Below are positions 34,984 to 44,075 of a stretch of DNA of 64,000 nucleotides, one piece after another. The position numbers and the translations under genes are program-made. Position 1 is the stretch's first letter. Each line of letters opens with the position of its first letter. The notes under the pieces are model-generated. The model saw nothing but the letters and a program-made list of their open reading frames with translations, had not been told where the DNA came from and did no database searches. Origin of the DNA: Maritimibacter sp. (lineage in GTDB: Bacteria; Pseudomonadota; Alphaproteobacteria; Rhodobacterales; Rhodobacteraceae); NCBI GenBank assembly GCA_011389895.1, contig JAABTN010000001.1:1-64000 (forward strand), read 5' to 3'.

Positions 34984-35667
34984 TTATGCGCCCTCCGACC
35001 CCTCGCTGTCCAGAAGGCGCGCGGCCAAACTTCGCGTGATGTCCCGCTTCTCGGCAAGAGCCAGCGCATCGAGCCGGGCTACGAAATCTTCGGCGGCCGC
35101 AAGCGATCGGGGCAAACGGGGGGCGAGATAGGTGATCAGGTTGGGCTTCACCTCGATCTGGCGGTCATCGAACATCTTCACCAGAACGGCCGAGATCAGC
35201 CTGTCGTCTGGGGGCGCGAGCGTGACCACCGGCGTGCCCTCCATCCGGCTGGCAAGGTCCGGCAGACCCAGCCCCCAGCGCGACGGTGCCACCCGCGCTG
35301 TCAGGAGAAGCGATCCACCCTCGGCAAGGACCAGATTGTGAAGGTGAAACAACGCGGTCTCCGCGCCCGCATCGCCTGCCACCCGGTCGGCGTCTTCCAC
35401 AAGAAGGTGACGCCCCGCCACCTCGTCTGGTGCGACGGTCGCGAGATCGCGCGCCTGTGCCGTGAATGCCCCCGTCAGGGTGCTCCAGACCTGCCCAAGG
35501 TGGCTTTTGCCCGCGCCCGCCGGGCCGGTCAGCACCAATTTGCGCCCCGGCCAGTCGGCCCATCCTTCAATGGCGGCGAGCGCCACGGCATTGCTGTCGG
35601 CCACGAAGAAATCCCCGCGCCCCCGTGACAGGCGCACGGGCAGATCGAAGGTAAGCTGGGCGCTCAT
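34984..35667 (-). CDS. hdaA: DnaA-related regulatory ATPase HdaA
   Basis: 227 aa. The AAA+ motifs are degenerate but visible: TGPAGAGKSHLGQVW (Walker A, about 47-61), HLLVEDADRV (Walker B), and a sensor region TARVAPSRWGLGLPDLASR. The N-terminus MSAQLTFDLPVRLSRGRGDF contains QLTFDLP, the QL[S/T]LP-like clamp-binding motif of Hda proteins. With the sliding clamp it promotes DnaA-ATP hydrolysis to stop re-initiation. The ATG at 35667 comes 1 nt after the permease stop; longer in-frame starts are the permease's shadow. Confidence 0.9.
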   Translation of the reverse strand: MSAQLTFDLPVRLSRGRGDFFVADSNAVALAAIEGWADWPGRKLVLTGPAGAGKSHLGQVWSTLTGAFTAQARDLATVAPDEVAGRHLLVEDADRVAGDAGAETALFHLHNLVLAEGGSLLLTARVAPSRWGLGLPDLASRMEGTPVVTLAPPDDRLISAVLVKMFDDRQIEVKPNLITYLAPRLPRSLAAAEDFVARLDALALAEKRDITRSLAARLLDSEGSEGA

Positions 35668-35668
35668 C

Positions 35669-36766
35669 TCAGGTCTCCGATGCCTCGTCGGTCTCGTCCT
35701 GATCCGCGTCGCGGGTATTGAGCCCCTTGTAGAGCCGCCCGTCCTTGTAGCGATCGACAAGATAGCGGGCGAGCACGCCGAGCGCGGCGGCGACCGGCAC
35801 CGCGACCAGCATGCCGACGAAGCCAAAGATCGTGCCAAAGGCCGACAGCGCGAAGATCAGCCAGACCGGGTGCAACCCGATCGAGGAGCCGACGAGGTTC
35901 GGGGTCAGGATGTTGCCTTCGACGAATTGACCAAAGACGAAAATCACGACCACGCCGCCCAGAAGCCACCATTCGCCCCAGAACTGGAACATGCCCAACC
36001 CGATAGCAAGCGCACCGCCAACCAGCGCGCCAACATACGGTATGAAGGTCAAAAGCCCGGCGATGGCCCCGACGATCAGGCCGAATTGCAGACCGATCAG
36101 CATCAGGGCGAGGGCATAAAAACTTCCAAGGATCAGGCAGACCGTGCCTTGGCCCCGGATGAACCCGGCCAAGGTCGCGTCGATCTGACCGGCGAGATCG
36201 CGGATCACCGCCGCGTGGTCACGCGGTAGAAGATCGTCGATGGCGGCGACCATGCGGTCCCAGTCCCACAAGAGGTAAAAGGTCACGACCGGCACGATGA
36301 CGATCAGGAGCACGACGTTGAACACCCCCATGGCCGAAGAGAAGACCGCGTTCAAAAGCTCGCCCCCGCGTTCCTTCACGGTGTTGCCAAGCTGGTCGAT
36401 GCTTTGCCGGATCGCGGAATCCTGATCCACGATCTCGGGGAAGGTTTCGATAAGATAATCGCGCAGGCGTCCGAAAATCTCCGGCGCGGTGTTGATCAAC
36501 TGCGCGGCCTGGCTGACCAGAGAGGGCATGATCAAAAGCACCATGGCGATGAAGACCAGTAGCGCCATGATGGTGATGGCCACGGTGGCCCAGATCCGCC
36601 TGAACCCCCAAGTCTCCAACTTGTCCGCCACCGGGTCGAGGAAATAGGCGATGGCCCCGCCGATGAGAAAAGGCATCAACACATCGCCGAGAAACCAAAG
36701 CACGAGAAGGAAGATCACCGCAGCAATCCCCCAATACCTGAATTGTACACCGACCGGCAACGCCAT
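35669..36766 (-). CDS. AI-2E family (PerM/YdiK-type) membrane transporter
   Basis: 365 aa with about eight helices. N-terminal helices start with YWGIAAVIFLLVLWFLGDVL and PFLIGGAIAYFLDPVADKLE; a soluble segment of about 80 residues follows, then conserved GLLTFIPYVGALVGGALAIG, FVEGNILTPNLVGSSIGLHP and FGFVGMLVAVPVAAALGV. These match the AI-2E family, whose members export autoinducer-2, Na+/H+ or other substrates; the substrate is not predictable. Its stop is 1 nt before hdaA, a conserved neighbour in Alphaproteobacteria. Confidence 0.9.
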   Translation of the reverse strand: MALPVGVQFRYWGIAAVIFLLVLWFLGDVLMPFLIGGAIAYFLDPVADKLETWGFRRIWATVAITIMALLVFIAMVLLIMPSLVSQAAQLINTAPEIFGRLRDYLIETFPEIVDQDSAIRQSIDQLGNTVKERGGELLNAVFSSAMGVFNVVLLIVIVPVVTFYLLWDWDRMVAAIDDLLPRDHAAVIRDLAGQIDATLAGFIRGQGTVCLILGSFYALALMLIGLQFGLIVGAIAGLLTFIPYVGALVGGALAIGLGMFQFWGEWWLLGGVVVIFVFGQFVEGNILTPNLVGSSIGLHPVWLIFALSAFGTIFGFVGMLVAVPVAAALGVLARYLVDRYKDGRLYKGLNTRDADQDETDEASET

Positions 36767-37110
36767 GATCTTTCCCCCGTGTTCCTGCCAGTCTTGGCGG
36801 TTTTGGAGGGGGGGATCAAGCCGGTTGGCCGTGTGGACGGCTTCGGTCGGGGGCTACGGGGGGCTTAGGCGTCGGGTGCCGGACCGAGACGTCCGAGGCC
36901 GCAGTGATCCGTCATTGGTGTCGGCTTTCACCGGTAGGATAGTCCCGTGGGCAAACCCGGCAAGAAAATGGCGCGAAGCCCGCGTGGGCTCCGCGCCGAG
37001 CCGGGGGAGGGACACCCCCGGCGGGGACAGTCATGGGACATGAAGACGACGCATGGCCAGAGGGGTTGGTTCCATCGTCAGAAGATTTTTTTCACGCCCC
37101 TGACTTGGGT
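36767..37110. other. 344-nt intergenic region with two GC hairpins
   Basis: No gene found. Two inverted repeats lie near the fasciclin end: GCGCG-A-AGCCC / GGGCT-C-CGCGC at 36971-36996, and CCGGGGG / CCCCCGG at 37001-37021. They may terminate the fasciclin transcript (minus strand) but have no T-run. The remaining 200 nt upstream of the AI-2E-type gene should carry its promoter; I see no convincing hexamers. Confidence 0.5.
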
Positions 37111-37611
37111 TCAGCAGGTCGCGCCGTCACCCGGCAAGATAACCTTGTCGATCACGTGGATCACGCCGTTGTCCGCCTCGATGTCGGCGGTCACGACCGT
37201 CGCCATTTCGCCCATGCCGTCTTCCAGCATCACCGAGCCTTTGTCATTGGTCACGCAGACCTGTTTCTCGGCCACGGTGCCGACACCCGTCGTGCCCATC
37301 TCGATGGCCGAGGACGGCACTTCGCCCGATACCACGTGATAAAGCAGGATCTCGGTCAGCTGGTCCTTGTTCTCAGGCTCAAGCAGGCTCTCGACCGTGC
37401 CTTCGGGCAGGGCCGCGAAGGCGGCGTTTGTCGGGGCAAACACGGTGAACGGGCCCTCACCCGCCAGCGTGTCCACGAGCCCGGCGGCATCGACCGCGGC
37501 CACGAGGGTGGAGAAATCGTCGTTTCCAGACGCGATCTCGACAATGTTGTCGGCGGTCGCGGTGGACGCGGCGAGCGTTGCGGCGAGTGCAGCGGTGGTA
37601 AAGATCTTCAT
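37111..37611 (-). CDS. Secreted fasciclin-domain (FAS1) protein
   Basis: 166 aa with a signal peptide (MKIFTTAALAATLAASTATA, cleaved before DNIV) and one FAS1 domain filling the rest: FSTLVAAVDAAGLVDTLAGE, GPFTVFAPTNAAFAALPEG (the H1 motif), ILLYHVVSGEV (the YH motif) and GVIHVIDKVILP (H2). FAS1 domains mediate adhesion between surfaces or to extracellular polymers. A canonical GGAGG lies upstream of the ATG at 37611. Monocistronic. Confidence 0.93.
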   Translation of the reverse strand: MKIFTTAALAATLAASTATADNIVEIASGNDDFSTLVAAVDAAGLVDTLAGEGPFTVFAPTNAAFAALPEGTVESLLEPENKDQLTEILLYHVVSGEVPSSAIEMGTTGVGTVAEKQVCVTNDKGSVMLEDGMGEMATVVTADIEADNGVIHVIDKVILPGDGATC

Positions 37612-37716
37612 GTTGAACCTCCTGTTCGTCTGTTCCGTTACCCTTCGGATACGGGGAGGTTCTGGGGGTGGATGAGGGGTCTCACCGATCCGTGACTATA
37701 AGCGAGATGTGATCCA

Positions 37717-38598
37717 TCACAGGCCGAGACCGCGCCCGATCGCGGCGATCAGCCGGTCGGTATAATCGCGCGAAACCTGCGCCTTCGGTTCCATCGCGTG
37801 AAAGCCGTGGTAGCCCCCTTCGATCCAGTTGGTCTCGACCGGGACATGCGCGGCGCGGAGCGTTTCGGCATAGGTCACGCAGCCCGGATGAAAAAGATCC
37901 GCCGTGCCGCAGCCGATGAAGGCAGGCGGCAGCCCGGTCGCGTCGGACAATCGCGCGGGCGCGGCGGTCGGCGGGGGCGTCTCAAGCCCCGCGAGATAGG
38001 CGGTCCAGGCAAAATGGTTGATCTTGGGCGACCAGACGCGCAGCCCCTCGGGGTCCATGTCGCTGTGGCGCGAGGCGTCGTCGAGCATCGGTTCATGCAG
38101 GGCCTGAAAGGCGATGCGCGGCCCGCCCCGGTCGCGGGCCCGGATCGCCAGCGCGGCGGCAAGATGCCCGCCCGCGCTATCGCCTCCGACCGCGATCCGT
38201 TCCGGGTCCACCCCCGGCTGTGCGGCAAGCCAATCAAGCGCGGCACTCACGTCATCCAGCGCGGCGGGGTAGGGGTGGCGGGGCGCAAAACGGTATTCGG
38301 GGCTCGCGATGGTGATGTTGAACCGGTCCCTGATCCGCTTCATGAACCGATGTTCGGTCAGCGGGCTTCCGAAGATCAGCCCGCCACCATGCACCCACAA
38401 AAGCGCCGGGGCCGCCTGATCCCCCTTGGCCGGGTAGACCCAGATGCGCTGCCCCGTCGCGCCGCGTCTGGTCCGCACCCCGAGACGCAGCAGCGCACCG
38501 CCCGCCCGCAAGGCGAAACGCATGACGGGCAGCGAGGTTTCGGAAATAAAGCTTTTGGAAACCCGCTCCGCGCGGGTCAGGTCGGGATGAAACCGCAT
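37717..38598 (-). CDS. Alpha/beta hydrolase, hormone-sensitive-lipase-like
   Basis: 293 aa. The oxyanion motif is LLWVHGGGLIFGSP (HGGG), the nucleophile elbow is VGGDSAGGHLA (GDSAG), with the acid in the LFHPG region (DLF) and the His in EGGYHGFHAM. This is the class IV (HSL) esterase family for short-chain esters. It follows fdsD by 27 nt on the same strand, so it may be a tail gene of the formate dehydrogenase operon, without a clear functional link. Confidence 0.92.
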   Translation of the reverse strand: MRFHPDLTRAERVSKSFISETSLPVMRFALRAGGALLRLGVRTRRGATGQRIWVYPAKGDQAAPALLWVHGGGLIFGSPLTEHRFMKRIRDRFNITIASPEYRFAPRHPYPAALDDVSAALDWLAAQPGVDPERIAVGGDSAGGHLAAALAIRARDRGGPRIAFQALHEPMLDDASRHSDMDPEGLRVWSPKINHFAWTAYLAGLETPPPTAAPARLSDATGLPPAFIGCGTADLFHPGCVTYAETLRAAHVPVETNWIEGGYHGFHAMEPKAQVSRDYTDRLIAAIGRGLGL

Positions 38599-38625
38599 GG
38601 GTGGTTTGTGTCTGATATTGTCGTG

Positions 38626-38841
38626 TCAGTCCACCGGTTCGTTGATCTTGCCCATCGCCTCGATGACCAGCGGGCGCAACCCGTCGCCCCCCGCCGCGAC
38701 ATGATCGAACAACTGCCGCCGCATCCGGGGTTCCCAGAAATCGTTGATATGGGCCGCGACGAGCCCGGGGCGATCCCCCGGCTGGCTTTCAAAGAAGGTG
38801 GCGATCTGGTTGGCCATGGTGACCATTTTCTCAGGCGACAT
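38626..38841 (-). CDS. fdsD: NAD-dependent formate dehydrogenase delta subunit
   Basis: 71 aa from the ATG at 38841; it begins MSPEKMVTMANQIATFFESQ and continues HINDFWEPRMRRQL, the FdsD pattern. FdsD helps FdhD/FdsC insert or retain the bis-MGD cofactor of FdsA in Rhodobacter capsulatus. Its start overlaps the fdhD end by 11 nt, the last gene of the fds operon. Confidence 0.92.
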   Translation of the reverse strand: MSPEKMVTMANQIATFFESQPGDRPGLVAAHINDFWEPRMRRQLFDHVAAGGDGLRPLVIEAMGKINEPVD

Positions 38842-39643
38842 CGGAGGCTCCCGTCTGGATGCGATGCGGGTGGGCATAAAGGTCGAAGCTCTCGCCACGT
38901 GCGAAGGCGGCGAGCGTGATTCCGGCCCCTTCGGCGAGACGCAGGGCATGGGCGGTGGGCGCGGACGCGGCGATGATGACAGGGCTCCCCGCCCGCGCGG
39001 TTTTCTGCACCATTTCGACCGAAACGCGGCTGGTCAGAACCATCGCGCCCCCCGCCGGGTCGAGCCCCGCGCGGTGCAGCGCCCCGATAAGCTTGTCGAG
39101 CGCATTGTGGCGCCCCACGTCTTCGCGCGTCATCACGATCCCTTCTCCGGGGATCAGGAACCCGGCGGCGTGAACCGCGCGGGTGAGATCATGCAAGGGC
39201 TGATGGGCGCGCAGATCGTCGGTGGCCCGCGCCACCTCGTCCCGTGCCAGGCGCAAATCGGCGCTCACCGTGGGCAGGGTCGGCAGGGCGGCCTCAAGGC
39301 TGTCGATTCCGCACAGCCCGCAGCCGACCGGGCCCATCAGCGCGCGTTGCCGGTCCTTCAGCGGGCCGGATTTGTCCGACCGCAACCAAAAGCGGGCCTC
39401 GATCCCCGTGGTGTGGGTCTGAACTTCGAAATCCTCGACATCGGCGGAACTGTCGATCACGCCCTCGGTAAAGGCGAACCCGAAGGCGAAATCCTCGATA
39501 TGGCCCGGCGTGGCCATCATCACGGCCAACGTCGTTCCGTCAAAGGACACCGCCACGGGCAACTCGTCGGGCAGCGAGCGGGTGACGCGCCGCGCCCCCT
39601 CGGCCCCGATCGCGAGGCCCGGTTTTGACAGCGCGCCGTTCAT
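38831..39643 (-). CDS. fdhD: Formate dehydrogenase accessory sulfurtransferase FdhD (FdsC)
   Basis: 270 aa from the ATG at 39643, which overlaps the fdsA stop by 4 nt; an upstream frame to 39760 is fdsA shadow. The sulfur-carrying motif is GPVGCGLCGIDS (CxxC, about residues 100-106), and the conserved TREDVGRHNALDKLIG follows. It passes sulfur to the Mo-bis-MGD cofactor before its insertion in FdsA; in Rhodobacter the equivalent is FdsC. Placed between fdsA and fdsD, the classical fdsGBACD order. Confidence 0.95.
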   Translation of the reverse strand: MNGALSKPGLAIGAEGARRVTRSLPDELPVAVSFDGTTLAVMMATPGHIEDFAFGFAFTEGVIDSSADVEDFEVQTHTTGIEARFWLRSDKSGPLKDRQRALMGPVGCGLCGIDSLEAALPTLPTVSADLRLARDEVARATDDLRAHQPLHDLTRAVHAAGFLIPGEGIVMTREDVGRHNALDKLIGALHRAGLDPAGGAMVLTSRVSVEMVQKTARAGSPVIIAASAPTAHALRLAEGAGITLAAFARGESFDLYAHPHRIQTGASDVA

Positions 39644-42579
39644 TCCGCCGCCGGGAGGATACGCCGCGACTGCTGGGCCTGTGCCGCGTAGTCTTCCTGC
39701 CAATCGGTCGGCCCGTTCGAGGGCGACACCTGCACCGCCGTCACCTTGTACTCCGGGCAATTGGTGGCCCAGTCCGAGAAATCGGTGGTGATCACGTTGG
39801 CCTGCGTGTCAGGGTGGTGGAAGGTAGTATAGACCACTCCCGGGCTGACCCGGTCGGTCAAGGTGGCGCGCAACGCGGTTTCGCCGGAGCGGGAGGCGAG
39901 TTTCACGAAATCGCCCTCTTTCACCCCGCGCACCTCGGCGTCATGCGGGTGGATTTCCAGAAGGTCCTCTTCATGCCATGTCGAATTCGCGGTGCGCCGC
40001 GTCTGTGCGCCCACGTTATACTGGCTCAGGATACGCCCGGTGGTCAGGAGCAGCGGGAAGCGCGGGCCGCTCTTTTCATCCGTGGCGACGTATTCCGTGA
40101 TCATCAGCCGCCCCTTGCCACGCATGAAGCCGTCGACGTGCATCATCGGCGTGCCTTCGGGGGCTGCGTCGTTACACGGCCATTGGAGCGACCCGACCGC
40201 GTCGAGTTTCTCGTAGCTGACACCGGCGAAGGTCGGCGTGGTGGCCGCGACTTCGGCCATGATTTCGCGCGGGTGGGTGTAGTTCCAGTCCGCGCCCATG
40301 GCCTGAGCCAAAAGCTGCGTCACCTCCCAATCGGCATAGCCGGCTTTCGGTGCCATGACCTTGCGCACCATGTTGATGCGGCGTTCGGCGTTGGTAAAGG
40401 TGCCATCTTTTTCCAAGAACGACGAGCCGGGCAGGAAGACGTGGGCGTAATTCGCGGTCTCGTTCAGGAAAAGGTCGTGAACGATCACGCACTCCATCGC
40501 GGCAAGGCCAGCGGCCACGTGTTTCGTGTCCGGGTCCGATTGCAGGATGTCTTCGCCCTGACAATAGAGCCCCTTGAAGCTCCCATCCACGGCCGCATCC
40601 AGCATGTTGGGGATGCGCAGGCCGGGCTCGGGGTCGATGGTCACGCCCCAGGCTTTCTCGAAGATCTCGCGGACCTCGGGGTTCTTCACGTGGCGATAGC
40701 CCGGAAGCTCGTGCGGGAACGACCCCATGTCGCACGACCCCTGCACGTTGTTCTGGCCGCGCAGCGGGTTCACGCCCACGCCTTCGCGCCCGACATTGCC
40801 GGTGAGCATGGCGAGGTTGGCAATCCCCATGACCGTGGTCGAGCCCTGGCTGTGCTCGGTGACACCCAGACCGTAGTAGATCGCCCCGTTCTTCTCGCCC
40901 GCAAAGGTGCGCGCGGCGGCCCGAAGATCGTCTGCGGGCACGCCGGTGAGCTCTTCCACCGCCTCGGGCGAATGACGTTCATTGCCCACGAACTCGGCAT
41001 AAGCGAGGTATTCGTCCCAATCACAGCGTTCGCGGATATAGGCCTCGTCCGCCAGCCCCTCGGTGACGATCACATGGGCCAGCGCGGTGACCACGGCCAC
41101 GTTGGTGCCGGGGCGCAGCGGCAGGTGATGCGCTGCCTCGATATGCGGCGATTTCACAAGATCAATGCGACGCGGGTCGATGACAATCAGCTTCGCCCCT
41201 TGGCGCAGCCGTTTTTTCAGGCGCGAGGCAAACACCGGGTGCCCGTCGGTCGGGTTCGCACCGATCACGATCGCCACGTCGGTGTGTTCTACAGAGTCGA
41301 AATCCTGCGTGCCCGCCGAGGTGCCAAAGGTCTGACCCAGACCATAGCCGGTGGGCGAATGACAGACGCGGGCGCAGGTGTCGGTGTTGTTGTTCATGAA
41401 CACGCCACGGGCGAGTTTCTGGACCAGGAAGGTCTCTTCGTTGGTGCAGCGCGACGAGGTGATCACGCCCAGAGACCGACGCCCGTATTTCTCTTGGATA
41501 CCCTTGAGACGGGTCGCGGTGAACGAAAGCGCTTCGTCCCAAGACACCTCGCGCCATGGCTCGTCGATGCTCTCGCGGATCATCGGGTTCAGGATACGGT
41601 CGGGGTGCTCCATGTAGCCATAGGCAAAGCGGCCTTTCACACAGCTATGCCCCCGGTTCGCCTTGCCGTTCTTGTAGGGCGTCATGCGGACAAGCTGATC
41701 CCCGTTCATCTCGGCCTTGAACGAACAGCCCACGCCGCAATAGGCGCAGGTTGTCACGACCGAGCGGGTGGGTGTGCCAAGCTCGGCCACGGATTTCTCC
41801 TGCAACGTGGCGGTCGGGCAGGCCTGCACACAGGCACCGCAGGACACACAGTCCGACGACAGGAAATCATCCGCCGGGGTGCCGGCAGAAACGCGGCTGT
41901 CGAACCCTCGGCCTTCGATGGTGAGCGCAAAGGTGCCCTGCACCTCTTCACAGGCGCGCACGCAACGCGAACAGACAATGCATTTGGACGGATCATAGGT
42001 GAAATAGGGGTTCGAGGTATCCAACGGCATGTAGCGGGCATTGCCCGGCATCTCGGTATCATCCGCCCGCCGCTTGGCATCGGCGAGAGACAGCGCGCCA
42101 GTGCCGGTCGCGTCGAAATGGTTCTCGCCATATTCATAGCGCACATCGCGAAGGCCCACGGCCCCGGCCATGTCCTGCAATTCGCAATCGCCGTTGGCGG
42201 AACAGGTCAGGCAATCAAGCGGGTGATCCGAGATATAAAGCTCCATCACCCCCTTGCGGATTTTCTGCACTTTTGAGGATTGGGTGCGCACCACCATGCC
42301 TTCGGTCACCGGCGTGGTGCAGGAGGCGGGCGTGCCACGCCGCCCCTCGATTTCGACCACGCAAAGCCGACAGGATCCGAAGGCCGCGACACTGTCGGTC
42401 GCGCAGAGCTTTGGCACGGTGACCCCGGCCTCGTTCGCCGCGCGCATGACCGAGGTGCCCGCTGGCACGGTCACTTCGGCCCCGTCGATGGTCAGCGTGA
42501 CGGTCGCCCCGTTGACATCGGTCACAGCGGGTGTGCCCATATCGCGGTCGTCGGTCGTTGGGATGATGAAATCTTTCAT
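39640..42579 (-). CDS. fdsA: NAD-dependent formate dehydrogenase alpha subunit (molybdenum)
   Basis: 979 aa. A NuoG-like N-terminus holds a [2Fe-2S] ferredoxin domain (GSCRLCVVEIEGRRGTPASC), a His/Cys [4Fe-4S] site (HPLDCLTCSANGDCELQ) and an 8Fe ferredoxin region (CIVCSRCVRACEEV; CVSCGACVQACPTATL). The catalytic part starts with CAYCGVGCSF (another [4Fe-4S]) and has Cys as molybdenum ligand in CARVCHSPTGYGLGQ, followed by His. It oxidises formate to CO2 and passes electrons to FdsB/NAD+. Overlaps fdsB by 4 nt and fdhD by 4 nt. Confidence 0.97.
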   Translation of the reverse strand: MKDFIIPTTDDRDMGTPAVTDVNGATVTLTIDGAEVTVPAGTSVMRAANEAGVTVPKLCATDSVAAFGSCRLCVVEIEGRRGTPASCTTPVTEGMVVRTQSSKVQKIRKGVMELYISDHPLDCLTCSANGDCELQDMAGAVGLRDVRYEYGENHFDATGTGALSLADAKRRADDTEMPGNARYMPLDTSNPYFTYDPSKCIVCSRCVRACEEVQGTFALTIEGRGFDSRVSAGTPADDFLSSDCVSCGACVQACPTATLQEKSVAELGTPTRSVVTTCAYCGVGCSFKAEMNGDQLVRMTPYKNGKANRGHSCVKGRFAYGYMEHPDRILNPMIRESIDEPWREVSWDEALSFTATRLKGIQEKYGRRSLGVITSSRCTNEETFLVQKLARGVFMNNNTDTCARVCHSPTGYGLGQTFGTSAGTQDFDSVEHTDVAIVIGANPTDGHPVFASRLKKRLRQGAKLIVIDPRRIDLVKSPHIEAAHHLPLRPGTNVAVVTALAHVIVTEGLADEAYIRERCDWDEYLAYAEFVGNERHSPEAVEELTGVPADDLRAAARTFAGEKNGAIYYGLGVTEHSQGSTTVMGIANLAMLTGNVGREGVGVNPLRGQNNVQGSCDMGSFPHELPGYRHVKNPEVREIFEKAWGVTIDPEPGLRIPNMLDAAVDGSFKGLYCQGEDILQSDPDTKHVAAGLAAMECVIVHDLFLNETANYAHVFLPGSSFLEKDGTFTNAERRINMVRKVMAPKAGYADWEVTQLLAQAMGADWNYTHPREIMAEVAATTPTFAGVSYEKLDAVGSLQWPCNDAAPEGTPMMHVDGFMRGKGRLMITEYVATDEKSGPRFPLLLTTGRILSQYNVGAQTRRTANSTWHEEDLLEIHPHDAEVRGVKEGDFVKLASRSGETALRATLTDRVSPGVVYTTFHHPDTQANVITTDFSDWATNCPEYKVTAVQVSPSNGPTDWQEDYAAQAQQSRRILPAAE

Positions 42580-44075
42580 TCGGCTGCCTCCTTGGTGGTG
42601 GCGAAGTCGTCGGGGAAAAGCGTGAGCGCGGACATGACAGGGTAGGGGGTGAAGCCGCCCAAGGCGCACAGCGACCCATCGGTCATGGTTTCGCAAAGAT
42701 CGGCAAGAAGCTCTTTCGCGGCGTCGTCGCCCGCAGCGATGCGGTCGATGGTCTCGACCCCGCGCACCGCGCCGATCCGGCAGGGCGTGCATTTACCGCA
42801 GCTCTCGACCGCGCAGAACTCCATCGCGAAACGGGCCATTTGAAGCATGTCGGCTTGGTCGTCAAAGATGGTGAGACCCGCGTGACCGATCAGGCCCCCG
42901 GCCCCGTCGAATTCTTCGTAGCCGAAGGGTGTGTCGAACTGGTCAGGCGAGAAGTAAGCGCCCAGAGGGCCGCCGACCTGCACCGCCTTCACGGGGCGTC
43001 CAGACCGCGTGCCACCGCCGATGGAATTGACGATATCACCCAGCGGAAGGCCAAATGCGACCTCGTAGAGCCCGCCGAATTTCACATTTCCTGCAATCTG
43101 GAGCGGGATGGTGCCGCGCGACCGGCCCAGCCCGAAGTCGGCATAGGCTTGCGCGCCCTTCTCGAAGATCACCGGGATGGTGGCCAGCGAGATGACGTTG
43201 TTCACGACCGTGGGCTTGCCCAGAAAACCTTCGAGCGCGGGAAGCGGCGGCTTGGGCCGCACCACGCCACGCTTGCCTTCGAGCGAATTGAGCAGCGATG
43301 TTTCCTCGCCACAGACATAGGCCCCGGCACCGACGCGGATTTCCATGTCGAAGGCAGGACCCTTGCCCATAACCGACGCGCCCAAGACACCGTTGGCACG
43401 AGCGATCTTCACCGCGTCATTCATCACGCGGATGGCGTCCGGGTATTCCGAGCGCAGGTAGACATAGCCTTTCGTCGCGCCGACCCCGATGCCCGCGATG
43501 GCCATGCCTTCGATCAGCGAGAAGGGGTCGCCTTCCATGATCATCCGGTCAGCGAAGGTGGCGCTGTCGCCCTCATCCGCGTTGCAGACGATGTATTTCT
43601 GGTCGGCCTCGGCCTTGGCCACCGTTTCCCATTTGATCCCGGTCGGAAAGCCCGCGCCGCCGCGACCGCGCAGGCCCGACGCCTTGGCTTCTTCGACGAC
43701 ACCCATGCCCTCCATATCGAGCGCGCGGGAAAGCCCGGAAAGCCCGCCATGCGCCCGGTAGGCGTCAAGATCGAGCGGGTCGATCACGCCGCAGCGTTGA
43801 AACGTAAGCCGCGTCTGGTTCTTTAAAAAGGGGATGTCCTCGGTCGGCCCGTGCCCTTCCAATGAACCGTCCAGAAGGGCTGGCACATCGGCGAGGGTCA
43901 GGGGGCCATAGGCGTGGCGCAGACCGTCGATCTCGACTTCTGCCAGCGGCTCAAGCCATGTCATGCCGCGTGAACCGACGCGGACAAGCTCCACCCCGGC
44001 ATCGACCAGAGCCTTTGCAATATCGTCGGCCCCGAGCGCGCGGGCCACGGCGTCTTGGCTGAGATATATCTTCAT
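42576..44075 (-). CDS. fdsB: NAD-dependent formate dehydrogenase beta subunit (NuoF-like)
   Basis: 499 aa. A short thioredoxin-like N-terminal region is followed by the NuoF FMN/NADH domain: GLRGRGGAGFPTGIKWETV and CNADEGDSATFADRMIMEG (NADH and FMN sites), GAGAYVCGEETSLLNSLEG, and the [4Fe-4S] ligands ESCGKCTPCRIG plus the later LCALGG. This is the diaphorase subunit that reduces NAD+. It overlaps fdsG and fdsA by 4 nt each. Confidence 0.97.
   Translation of the reverse strand: MKIYLSQDAVARALGADDIAKALVDAGVELVRVGSRGMTWLEPLAEVEIDGLRHAYGPLTLADVPALLDGSLEGHGPTEDIPFLKNQTRLTFQRCGVIDPLDLDAYRAHGGLSGLSRALDMEGMGVVEEAKASGLRGRGGAGFPTGIKWETVAKAEADQKYIVCNADEGDSATFADRMIMEGDPFSLIEGMAIAGIGVGATKGYVYLRSEYPDAIRVMNDAVKIARANGVLGASVMGKGPAFDMEIRVGAGAYVCGEETSLLNSLEGKRGVVRPKPPLPALEGFLGKPTVVNNVISLATIPVIFEKGAQAYADFGLGRSRGTIPLQIAGNVKFGGLYEVAFGLPLGDIVNSIGGGTRSGRPVKAVQVGGPLGAYFSPDQFDTPFGYEEFDGAGGLIGHAGLTIFDDQADMLQMARFAMEFCAVESCGKCTPCRIGAVRGVETIDRIAAGDDAAKELLADLCETMTDGSLCALGGFTPYPVMSALTLFPDDFATTKEAAE

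Noticed and set aside
33631-35628. A 665-codon plus-strand frame
   Set aside because: Antisense to ppk1 and hdaA.
39625-42276. An 883-codon open frame on the plus strand
   Set aside because: It is antisense to fdsA, whose frame has full family motifs; high GC makes such shadow frames common.
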